A DNA stretch of 6,426 nt, taken from Acidobacteriota bacterium (lineage in GTDB: Bacteria; Acidobacteriota; Vicinamibacteria; Vicinamibacterales; UBA2999). This document shows positions 1 through 6,426 of this stretch, in pieces. The DNA lies in NCBI GenBank assembly GCA_020851835.1, contig JADZBZ010000539.1, forward strand, positions 1 through 6,426, written 5' to 3'. Made by a program: the position numbers and the translations under genes. The stretch's first letter is position 1. Each line of letters starts with the position of its first letter. The notes under the pieces are model-generated. The model saw only the letters and a list, made by a program, of their open reading frames with translations, was not told where the DNA came from and made no database searches.

Positions 1-614
1 AGCGGGGAGCGGCGGTGCTGCTCGACGCGGGAGCCACGGTCGAGTGCCGGCCGCAGCACCTCGTCCAGTTCGGGGTGATGGGGGCGGCCTACGCGCGCGT
101 GACGCTCGGTATCGAGCGGCCGCGCGTTGGACTGTTGTCGATTGGCGAGGAGGCCTCGAAGGGCACCGAGTTGACGCGCGAGGCGCACCGGCTGATGAAA
201 CAGTCGCCCTGTCACTTCGTCGGCAACGTCGAGGCGCGGGGTATTTTCGGCGGCGAGGCCGATGTCGTCGTCGCCGACGGGTTCACGGGCAACATCGCCC
301 TCAAGTTGTGTGAGGGCGTCGTCGAGATGGTGGAGGACCTGCTCCGCGAGGAGTTGCAGAGCACCTTTTCGAGCCAGATGGGATATTTGTTGTCGCAGCG
401 GGCGTTCCGGCGCTTTCAAAAGCGGGTGGACTATTCCGAGGTGGGCGGCGCGCCGCTGCTCGGCACGGCGGGTGTCGTGGTCGTTGGTCACGGCCGCTCG
501 TCGGTCCGGGCCATACGAAACGCCGTCGTGCAGGCGGCGCGGTTTGCGGGTGAGGGCGGCTGGGCACGGGTGCAGCAGGACGTCCTGGCCGCCGGACGGA
601 TGGAGCCATCGTGA
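1..614 (+). CDS. plsX: Phosphate acyltransferase PlsX, C-terminal part (5' end outside window)
   Basis: PlsX converts acyl-ACP and phosphate to acyl-phosphate, the donor used by PlsY to start phospholipid synthesis; it is a peripheral membrane enzyme. The first complete codon is at base 3 and 203 residues are visible. The family usually has about 330-350 residues, so roughly the last 60% is here. Family landmarks, numbered within the visible part, run in the expected order: VLLDAGA (5-11), LLSIGEEASKGTE (44-56), GNVEARGIF (74-82), the highly conserved DGFTGNIALK (92-101), DYSEVGGAPLLG (143-154) and GHGRSS (162-167). The GTG at base 15 is an internal valine, because the frame stays open to the window edge and the conserved segment begins before it. 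The stop codon overlaps the fabD start by four bases (GTGA), which suggests translational coupling. Identity is secure; only the N-terminus is missing. Confidence 0.96.
   Translation, partial: RGAAVLLDAGATVECRPQHLVQFGVMGAAYARVTLGIERPRVGLLSIGEEASKGTELTREAHRLMKQSPCHFVGNVEARGIFGGEADVVVADGFTGNIALKLCEGVVEMVEDLLREELQSTFSSQMGYLLSQRAFRRFQKRVDYSEVGGAPLLGTAGVVVVGHGRSSVRAIRNAVVQAARFAGEGGWARVQQDVLAAGRMEPS
602..605 (+). promoter_or_regulatory. Shine-Dalgarno GGAG for fabD, inside the plsX end
   Basis: GGAG ends five bases before the GTG at 611. This supports the GTG as the fabD start even though it overlaps the plsX stop. Confidence 0.6.
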
Positions 615-1543
615 TTGCGTTCGTGTTCCCGGGACAGGGGTCGCAGGTCGTCGGGATGGGGCAGTCGCTGGCCGAGACGTTCCCCGTGTGTCGTGCGGCG
701 TTCGACGCGGCCGACCACGCCCTCCGCGAGCCGCTCAGCCGCGTGATCTTCGACGGTCCCGCCGAGGCCCTGACGCTGACCGAGAACACGCAGCCGGCCA
801 TCCTCACCATGTCGGTGGCCGCGGCGCGGTTACTCGACCAGCGCGGGATTCAACCGGACTTCGTGGCCGGCCACAGTCTCGGCGAGTACTCCGCGCACGT
901 GGCCGCCGGCACGCTGGCGTACGAAGATGCCGTGCGTCTGGTCCGGAACCGGGGCCGCTACATGCAGGAAGCCGTGCCCGCCGGAACCGGGGCGATGGCC
1001 GCCATTCTCGGCCTCGACGAGGCCGCCGTCGTCGAGGCCTGCGCTCGGGCCGCCCAGGGAGAGGTTGTCAGCCCCGCCAACCTCAACGGCGCCGGACAAA
1101 TCGTCATCGCCGGAACGGCGGCGGCCGTTAGGCGCGCGGGTGAGCAGGCCAGGGCCTTGGGCGCCAAGCGGGTCATTCCCTTGAACGTGAGCGCGCCGTT
1201 CCATTGCGCCCTGATGAATCCTGCCGGGGAACGGCTGGCCCCGGAACTGCGGGCGGCGCCGTCGCGCGACCCCCGCGTGCCGGTGGTGGCCAATGTCGAC
1301 GCCCTGCCGCGCACGACCGCCGCGGGAGCCATCGAGGCTCTCATTGCGCAGGTCTCGAGCCCGGTCCGCTGGGCCGACAGCGTGACGCGTCTGGTCGCCG
1401 AGGGCACCACGACCTTCATCGAGGTGGGGCCGGGCACGGTGCTCTCCGGCCTGGTCCGCAAAATCGCGAGGGGCGCCGCCGTCTTCAACCTTCAGGCGCC
1501 CGCCGATCTGGCCGCCATCGAGGCCGCGCTGGTACGGGTCTGA
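611..1543 (+). CDS. fabD: Malonyl-CoA:ACP transacylase FabD
   Basis: FabD moves the malonyl group from malonyl-CoA to the phosphopantetheine arm of ACP in the cytoplasm, supplying the extender unit for FabF. The 310-residue length is normal for the family. The N-terminal FPGQGSQ motif (6-12) is present, as is the nucleophile elbow GHSLGE with Ser89. Arg114 in RNRGRYMQE, His198 in SAPFH and Gln247 in AQVSSPVRW match E. coli Ser92, Arg117, His201 and Gln250, so the enzyme should be active. EVGPGTVLSGL (271-281) is the usual C-terminal motif. GTG at 611 is chosen because it gives the standard MIAFVFPGQGSQ beginning and has a GGAG five bases upstream. It overlaps the plsX stop directly; no fabH lies between them. 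A 35-base gap separates it from fabG. Confidence 0.97.
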   Translation: MIAFVFPGQGSQVVGMGQSLAETFPVCRAAFDAADHALREPLSRVIFDGPAEALTLTENTQPAILTMSVAAARLLDQRGIQPDFVAGHSLGEYSAHVAAGTLAYEDAVRLVRNRGRYMQEAVPAGTGAMAAILGLDEAAVVEACARAAQGEVVSPANLNGAGQIVIAGTAAAVRRAGEQARALGAKRVIPLNVSAPFHCALMNPAGERLAPELRAAPSRDPRVPVVANVDALPRTTAAGAIEALIAQVSSPVRWADSVTRLVAEGTTTFIEVGPGTVLSGLVRKIARGAAVFNLQAPADLAAIEAALVRV

Positions 1544-1578
1544 GGCCCACACCCTTCTTTCCGGATCGGTCGAACGCC

Positions 1579-2319
1579 ATGACATCACTGAGCGGCAAGA
1601 TCGCGATCGTCACGGGCGCCTCGCGCGGCATCGGCCGGTCGGTTGCCGAACAACTGGGGGCCGCCGGCGCCACGGTCGTTTGCGTGGCCCGGGGCGAGAA
1701 TGCGGCGCTCACAGCGACGGCCATCCGCGAGTCGGGCGGGCAGGCGGAATCCCACGGCGTGGACGTGACCGACGCGGCGGGCGTGGAGACGCTGGTGGCC
1801 GGTGTCCTCGAGCGCCACGGCCGCATCGATATCCTGGTGAGCAACGCCGGCATCGCCCGCGATCAGCTGATGCTGCGGATGAAACGTGCGGACTGGGACG
1901 AGGTGATCGCCACGAACCTGACGGCCGCCTTTACCTGGTGCCAGGCGGTGCTCAAGCCCATGATCCGACAGCGGACCGGGCGCATCGTGGCCATCAGCTC
2001 GGTGGTGGGCCAGATGGGGAACGCGGGTCAGGCCAATTACGCGGCGTCGAAGGCGGGCCTCATTGGCTTCTGCAAGGCGCTGGCGCGCGAGGTGGCATCG
2101 CGGCAGGTCACGGTGAACGTGGTGGCGCCCGGCCTGATCGCGACCGACATGACCCGGACCATCACCGCCAGCGCCAAGGGCGACTGGTCGACCCAGATTC
2201 CGCTGGGCCGGATGGGCACGCCAGAAGACGTCGCCGCGGCCGTGCGGTTTCTCGCATCGGACGAGGCGTCGTATATTACAGGGCAGGTTCTCGCCGTCAA
2301 TGGCGGGATGTACATGTGA
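1579..2319 (+). CDS. fabG: 3-oxoacyl-ACP reductase FabG
   Basis: FabG is the NADPH-dependent reductase that turns 3-oxoacyl-ACP into 3-hydroxyacyl-ACP, the first reduction of each elongation cycle. It is a 246-residue classical short-chain dehydrogenase/reductase. The cofactor loop TGASRGIG lies at 12-19 and NAG at 89-91. The catalytic tetrad is Asn113, Ser141 (ISSVVG), Tyr154 and Lys158 (YAASK), each three residues beyond its E. coli equivalent. GQANYAASKAGLIGF and the C-terminal YITGQVLAVNGGMYM are very close to true FabG, which with the position next to acpP favours the fatty acid enzyme over the many other SDRs. The frame is open far upstream, inside fabD, but ATG at 1579 gives the normal N-terminus. 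No strong Shine-Dalgarno is present; the best is a weak GGA about 13 bases upstream. Confidence 0.96.
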   Translation: MTSLSGKIAIVTGASRGIGRSVAEQLGAAGATVVCVARGENAALTATAIRESGGQAESHGVDVTDAAGVETLVAGVLERHGRIDILVSNAGIARDQLMLRMKRADWDEVIATNLTAAFTWCQAVLKPMIRQRTGRIVAISSVVGQMGNAGQANYAASKAGLIGFCKALAREVASRQVTVNVVAPGLIATDMTRTITASAKGDWSTQIPLGRMGTPEDVAAAVRFLASDEASYITGQVLAVNGGMYM

Positions 2320-2344
2320 GATGGGCGCCCCGTCGGGCGTCGTC

Positions 2345-2353
2345 AAGGGAGGA
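2345..2353 (+). promoter_or_regulatory. Strong Shine-Dalgarno AAGGGAGGA for acpP
   Basis: This purine-rich site ends five bases before the GTG at 2359 and is the strongest ribosome binding site in the window. It fixes the acpP start and fits the high demand for acyl carrier protein. Confidence 0.75.
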
Positions 2354-2358
2354 TCGCT

Positions 2359-2598
2359 GTGGCCGTTGCCGACAAAGTGAAGAGCATCATCGTGGAGCAG
2401 CTGGGCGTCGACGAGGAAGAAGTCACGCCAGATGCCTCGTTCGTCGAGGACCTGGGCGCCGACTCACTCGACACCGTCGAGCTCGTGATGGCGTTCGAGG
2501 AGGAGTTCGGCATCGAGATTCCTGACGAGGAGGCCGAGAAGATCACCCGCGTCAAGGAAGCGGTTCAGTACATCGAGTCGCACTCCAAGAAGAAGTAG
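2359..2598 (+). CDS. acpP: Acyl carrier protein AcpP
   Basis: This small acidic carrier holds the growing acyl chain on a 4'-phosphopantetheine arm and delivers it to FabD, FabF, FabG and PlsX. The 79 residues are typical in length. The attachment site is Ser36 in DLGADSLDTVELVMAFEEEF, nearly identical to E. coli ACP, and the recognition helix EIPDEEAEKIT follows at 53-63. The lysine-rich tail (HSKKK) is slightly longer than usual but unremarkable. The start is GTG at 2359, backed by a strong AAGGGAGGA five bases upstream. The gene sits between fabG and fabF as in many bacteria, so it is the housekeeping fatty acid ACP rather than a polyketide or nonribosomal peptide carrier. Confidence 0.98.
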   Translation: MAVADKVKSIIVEQLGVDEEEVTPDASFVEDLGADSLDTVELVMAFEEEFGIEIPDEEAEKITRVKEAVQYIESHSKKK

Positions 2599-2622
2599 GC
2601 ACACGCGCCGGCCAACGGCGAC

Positions 2623-2628
2623 GGAGGG
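2623..2628 (+). promoter_or_regulatory. Shine-Dalgarno GGAGGG deciding the TTG start of fabF
   Basis: GGAGGG ends three bases before the TTG at 2632. The spacing is short but workable, whereas the first in-frame ATG (2647) lies 18 bases beyond the site, too far to use it. This supports TTG initiation. Confidence 0.55.
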
Positions 2629-2631
2629 ACA

Positions 2632-3871
<1,240 letters not shown>

Positions 3872-3873
<2 letters not shown>

Positions 3874-3883
3874 GTCGCGACCT
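3872..3883 (+). repeat. 12-base perfect palindrome at the fabF/etfB junction
   Basis: AGGTCGCGACCT reads the same on both strands. It includes the last two bases of the fabF stop codon and ends five bases before the etfB ATG. As RNA it could form only a short four-pair stem with a CGCG loop. A perfect 12-base palindrome is expected about once or twice by chance in a window this size, so a function (operator or translational control of etfB) is speculative. Confidence 0.35.
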
Positions 3884-3888
3884 TTCCC

Positions 3889-4656
3889 ATGAAGATTGCC
3901 GTCTGCATCAAGCAAGTACCCACCCGCGAGTGGCAGCCGCGCCTGAACGACCAGAAGACCTGGGTTCGCGAGCAGGATGCCAGCTACGAGATGAACGAAC
4001 CCGATGCCTACGCGCTCGAAGAGAGCCTGCGGCTCCGCGAGCAGCACGGGGGAGAGGTCGTCGTCTGTTCGGCCGGCCCCGCCCGCGTGCAACAGGTGAT
4101 TCGCGAGGCCCTGGCCCGTGGCGCCGACCGGGCCCTCCACGTGGAAGACGACGCCCTGGGGGCGGCCGATGCGTTCACGGCCGCCGCGGCGCTCGAGCCC
4201 GCCATGCGCGAGGAGCAGTTCGACTTGATCCTCACCGGCCTGCAGTCGGACGATCAGGGGCACGCGCAGTTCGGCCCCGTCCTCGCCGAGAAGCTGGGCG
4301 TACCGCACTCGACGATCATCATGGAAGTGCAGATCGACGAGGCGGCCGGCTCGCTCAAGGTCAAGCGGGAGCTCGAGGGCGGGTGGTTCCAGTACGTCAC
4401 CATGCCGTCGCCGGCCCTCCTGACGATTCAGAGCGGGATCAATCAGCTCCGCTACGCCACGCTGAAGGGCATCATGGCGGCCAAGAAGAAGGAGATCAGG
4501 AAGGTGGCGCCGCCCGCCGGCCTGGCGTCACGCCTGACGGTGACCGCGCTCTACGTGCCGCAGAAGGCAAAACAGACGGTGATGATCGGTGGCTCGCCGG
4601 CCGAAGCCGCGGCCGAGCTGGTCCGCCGGCTGCGCGAGGAGGCGCGGGTACTGTGA
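3889..4656 (+). CDS. etfB: Electron transfer flavoprotein beta subunit (EtfB/FixA family)
   Basis: EtfB pairs with EtfA to form the soluble flavoprotein that takes electrons from acyl-CoA and related dehydrogenases. The 255 residues match the family. The N-terminus MKIAVCIKQVPT, MNEPDAYALEESLRL (35-49) and the nucleotide-binding stretch TGLQSDDQGHAQFGP (116-130) are recognisable. The ETF-beta signature region runs from about 158 to 203, with KRELEGG, PSPALLTIQSGINQLRY and LKGIMAAKKKEI. ATG at 3889 is the only start giving the standard N-terminus. No convincing Shine-Dalgarno precedes it; a 12-base palindrome occupies that place, so translation may depend on ribosomes finishing fabF 15 bases upstream. 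Its stop overlaps the etfA start. The TGLQSDDQG segment differs from the human AMP-binding loop, but whether the second nucleotide site holds AMP or FAD cannot be read by eye. Confidence 0.95.
   Translation: MKIAVCIKQVPTREWQPRLNDQKTWVREQDASYEMNEPDAYALEESLRLREQHGGEVVVCSAGPARVQQVIREALARGADRALHVEDDALGAADAFTAAAALEPAMREEQFDLILTGLQSDDQGHAQFGPVLAEKLGVPHSTIIMEVQIDEAAGSLKVKRELEGGWFQYVTMPSPALLTIQSGINQLRYATLKGIMAAKKKEIRKVAPPAGLASRLTVTALYVPQKAKQTVMIGGSPAEAAAELVRRLREEARVL
4637..4642 (+). promoter_or_regulatory. Shine-Dalgarno AGGAGG for etfA, inside the etfB end
   Basis: A full AGGAGG ends ten bases before the GTG at 4653. It supports that GTG, which overlaps the etfB stop, as the etfA start and gives etfA its own ribosome site within etfB. 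Confidence 0.6.
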
Positions 4657-5621
4657 TTCTCGTCATTGCGGAACAGAGGAACGACAAGTTGAATCGCGCC
4701 AGCTGGGAGGCCGTGGTGGCCGCCCAGCAGCTGGCCGGCGAGGGGATCCCCGTTAAAGTGGCGGTGCTGGGACAGGGGGTGTCGACCGCGGCGTCCGAAC
4801 TGGCCCAGGCGGAGGTGGCCGAGGTCATCACCGTGGAGCACGAGGCGCTGGCGAGCTACACGTCGGACGCCTTCGTGCAGGCTGCGGCGGGGCTGGTGAC
4901 CGCCACCGCCCCGGCTCATGTGGTGTTCGCCCACACCTATCAAACGCGAGATTTTGCGCCCGCTCTCGCCGCGCGCCTCGACCGTGCCCTGGTCACCGAC
5001 GTCATCGGTCTGAAGGTGGCGGAGGGCCGGCCGCTGTTTGCGCGCCCGATGTTCCAGGGCAAGCTGCTGGCCGATGTCGCGCTGGGCGGGCCGGCGCCGC
5101 ACCTGGTGACCGTGCAGATCGGCGCCTTCCGGGCCGACACCGTGCAGAAGGGCCCTGCGCCGGCGCCGGTGACCTCCGCGACGGCTACGATCGACCCCGG
5201 AACGGTGCGGCAGACGCCCGAGGCGCCATTTCAGGAGGCCAAGCAGGCGGTCGATCTCTCTCAGGCCGAGCGCATCGTGGCGGTCGGGCGCGGAATCAAG
5301 ACCCAGGAGAACATCGCCGTCGCGCAGCAGTTGGCCGATGCGTTCGGCGCGGAACTGGCCGCCTCGCGTCCAATCTGCGACAACGGGTGGCTGCCCATGG
5401 AGCGGCAGATCGGCAGCTCGGGCCAGACCGTGGCTCCGAAGCTCTATGTGGCGGTCGGCATCTCCGGAGCGATTCAACACCTGGTCGGCATGAAGGGCTC
5501 ACGGACGATCGTGGCGATCAACAAGGACGCCGACGCTCCCATTTTCGAAGTGGCCGACTACGGCATCGCCGGCGACCTGTTCGACGTGGCACCGGCGCTG
5601 ATTGCGGAGCTCAAGAAGTAG
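4653..5621 (+). CDS. etfA: Electron transfer flavoprotein alpha subunit (EtfA/FixB family)
   Basis: EtfA carries the redox-active FAD of the EtfAB heterodimer and docks with dehydrogenases and ETF:quinone oxidoreductase. The product has 322 residues, normal for the family. The N-terminal domain starts MILVIAEQRNDKLN. The C-terminal FAD domain begins near 207 (RIVAVGRGI), continues through ASRPICDNGWLP (237-248) and QIGSSGQTVAP (252-262), and holds the ETF-alpha signature LYVAVGISGAIQHLVGM (264-280) followed by VAINKDADAPIFEVADYG. The frame is open far upstream, but that part is a shadow of etfB. GTG at 4653, overlapping the etfB stop by four bases (GTGA) behind an AGGAGG, gives the correct N-terminus. 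In the FAD loop, serine stands where human ETFA has Thr266 (GSSG against GQTG), a conservative change. Confidence 0.95.
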   Translation: MILVIAEQRNDKLNRASWEAVVAAQQLAGEGIPVKVAVLGQGVSTAASELAQAEVAEVITVEHEALASYTSDAFVQAAAGLVTATAPAHVVFAHTYQTRDFAPALAARLDRALVTDVIGLKVAEGRPLFARPMFQGKLLADVALGGPAPHLVTVQIGAFRADTVQKGPAPAPVTSATATIDPGTVRQTPEAPFQEAKQAVDLSQAERIVAVGRGIKTQENIAVAQQLADAFGAELAASRPICDNGWLPMERQIGSSGQTVAPKLYVAVGISGAIQHLVGMKGSRTIVAINKDADAPIFEVADYGIAGDLFDVAPALIAELKK

Positions 5622-5628
5622 GCAAAAA

Positions 5629-5652
5629 GCTCTGGGCTTTGGGCTCCAGAGC
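5629..5652 (+). repeat. Small hairpin after etfA
   Basis: GCTCTGG (5629-5635) and CCAGAGC (5646-5652) can pair as a perfect seven-base stem around a ten-base loop. The stem starts eight bases after the etfA stop. It is not followed by a T run (the next bases are CTAGTACTAG), so it is not a classical factor-independent terminator. It could protect the etfBA message end or lower readthrough into ETF-QO. Confidence 0.45.
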
Positions 5653-5675
5653 CTAGTACTAGAGCCTAGAGCCTA
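5631..5675 (+). repeat. Seven-base-periodic repeats in the ETF-QO leader
   Basis: Read in steps of seven from 5631, the leader gives TCTGGGC, TTTGGGC, TCCAGAG, CCTAGTA, CTAGAGC, CTAGAGC, then CTATGTC, which contains the ATG. The octamer AGAGCCTA occurs at 5648-5655, 5661-5668 and 5668-5675. CTAGTACTAG (5653-5662) is a ten-base palindrome. The GGGCT units of the first half are close to inverse copies of the GAGCC units of the second, so the leader could fold on itself. No Shine-Dalgarno is visible between the repeats and the start codon. Confidence 0.6.
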
Positions 5676-6426
5676 TGTCGAGAGAAACCCTAGACGTCGA
5701 CGTCCTGATTGTCGGCGCCGGCCCGGCCGGCCTGTCCGCGGCGCTTCGCCTTAGGCAGCTTCAGAAGGCGAAAGGGGGCGAGCCGCTGTCGGTGGCCGTG
5801 CTCGAGAAGGCCCGTGAGGCCGGCGCGCACCAGTTGTCGGGTGCGCTGCTCGACCCGTCCACCCTTGCCGATTTGATCCCGGAGTTCCGCTCTAAGGGTG
5901 CGCCACTGGCGTGCGAGGTGGAGCAGGACAACATCTACTTTCTCACCTCGGGCGGACAGTGGCGCCTTCCCGTGACGCCGCCGCCGTTCAAGAATCACGG
6001 TAACTACATCATCTCGCTGAGCCATTTCTCGAAGTGGCTGGCCGGACTCGTCGAGGCCGAAGGCGTCGACCTCTTCTGGGGCTTTGCCGGGCAGTCGGTG
6101 CTCTTCGACGGCGCGCGGGTGGCCGGCGTGCGCACGGGCGACCGTGGCGTGGGCAAGCAGGGACAGCCGCGCGGCACCTTCGAGCCGGGCGCCGACATTC
6201 GGGCCAAGGTGACCATCTTCGCCGATGGGGTGCGGGGCCACCTCACCAAGCAGCTCATGCGGACGCTGCAACTGGGCAATCGCTTCCATCCCGCCCAGTT
6301 CGCGATTGGCCTCAAGGAGCTGTGGGACATTCCCAGGGACCACCTGGCGCCCGGAACCGTGATTCACACGCTCGGGTATCCGCTACGGCAGGAAGAGTTC
6401 GGCGGGAGTTGGCTCTACGCGATGCC
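5675..6426 (+). CDS. Electron transfer flavoprotein:quinone oxidoreductase (ETF-QO), N-terminal part (3' end outside window)
   Basis: ETF-QO is a membrane-associated FAD and 4Fe-4S enzyme that oxidises reduced EtfAB and passes electrons to the quinone pool. The first 250 codons of a protein normally about 550-600 residues long are visible. The FAD Rossmann motif VGAGPAGL lies at 13-20, with Glu44 (VLEK) at the end of the second strand. GAHQLSGALLDP (50-61), NHGNYI (107-112), KVTIFADGVRGHLTKQL (178-194), IGLKELWDIP (211-220) and HTLGYPL (231-237) follow mammalian ETFDH closely, favouring true ETF-QO over the shorter relative FixC. The Fe-S ligands and the quinone and membrane region lie beyond the window. 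ATG at 5675 is the first start after an in-frame TAG at 5660 and gives the expected N-terminus, but has no clear Shine-Dalgarno. Its position after etfBA completes the electron path. Confidence 0.94.
   Translation, partial: MSRETLDVDVLIVGAGPAGLSAALRLRQLQKAKGGEPLSVAVLEKAREAGAHQLSGALLDPSTLADLIPEFRSKGAPLACEVEQDNIYFLTSGGQWRLPVTPPPFKNHGNYIISLSHFSKWLAGLVEAEGVDLFWGFAGQSVLFDGARVAGVRTGDRGVGKQGQPRGTFEPGADIRAKVTIFADGVRGHLTKQLMRTLQLGNRFHPAQFAIGLKELWDIPRDHLAPGTVIHTLGYPLRQEEFGGSWLYAM

Noticed and set aside
15..17. GTG at 15 as the true start of a short PlsX
   Set aside because: The frame is open to the window edge and conserved PlsX sequence continues across this codon, so it is an internal valine of a gene cut by the window.
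1204..1578. Upstream extension of the fabG frame inside fabD
   Set aside because: Out-of-frame shadow of fabD. ATG at 1579 gives the standard FabG N-terminus with the cofactor loop at 12-19.
3930..4652. Upstream extension of the etfA frame, suggesting a fused protein of about 560 residues
   Set aside because: The extension is Arg/Gly-rich and lies out of frame over etfB, which has clear family motifs. EtfA begins properly at the GTG at 4653.
5629..5660. Factor-independent terminator after etfA
   Set aside because: A seven-pair stem exists, but no T run follows; the downstream bases are CTAGTACTAG.
5675..6426. FixC of a bifurcating FixABCX system
   Set aside because: The motifs (GAHQLSG, NHGNYI, KVTIFADG, IGLKELW) match full-length ETF-QO rather than the shorter FixC, and no fixX is visible in the window.

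Overview
The window is a compact, G+C-rich (by eye about two-thirds G+C) stretch of bacterial chromosome. It carries eight genes, all on the + strand: six complete and one cut at each end. The first five form a type II fatty acid synthesis cluster: plsX (3' part only), fabD, fabG, acpP and fabF. The last three form an electron-transfer-flavoprotein module: etfB, etfA and the 5' part of the gene for ETF:quinone oxidoreductase. Every gene is recognisable from family motifs, and the active-site residues looked for are present in FabD, FabG, AcpP and FabF. No RNA gene, insertion sequence, CRISPR array, phage gene or defence gene was seen. No gap between genes exceeds about 55 bases.

Layout: plsX (1-614) overlaps fabD (611-1543) by four bases. 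Next come a 35-base gap, fabG (1579-2319), a 39-base gap with a strong Shine-Dalgarno, acpP (2359-2598), a 33-base gap and fabF (2632-3873). After 15 bases containing a 12-base palindrome comes etfB (3889-4656), which overlaps etfA (4653-5621) by four bases. A 53-base gap with seven-base-periodic repeats and a small hairpin leads to ETF-QO (5675 to the window end). One strand, short spacing and two stop/start overlaps suggest one transcript or a few linked ones. No promoter or factor-independent terminator is visible.

How the genes work together: FabD loads malonyl groups onto holo-AcpP, FabF condenses them with the growing acyl-ACP, FabG carries out the first reduction, and PlsX diverts finished acyl-ACP to acyl-phosphate for phospholipid synthesis. 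EtfAB accepts electrons from flavin dehydrogenases such as acyl-CoA dehydrogenases, and ETF-QO passes them to the membrane quinone pool. The cluster therefore places making acyl chains next to the electron outlet normally used for breaking them down. fabH, which lies between plsX and fabD in the E. coli cluster, is absent at that position here.

Organism: high G+C, GTG/TTG starts and a respiratory ETF-QO fit an aerobic or facultative Gram-negative-type bacterium. Acidobacteriota or a deltaproteobacterial/myxobacterial lineage are reasonable guesses, but the sequence alone does not settle this. I did not find an undescribed system. The points most worth a second look are the fab-etf linkage, the missing fabH, and the repeat-rich leader of ETF-QO.
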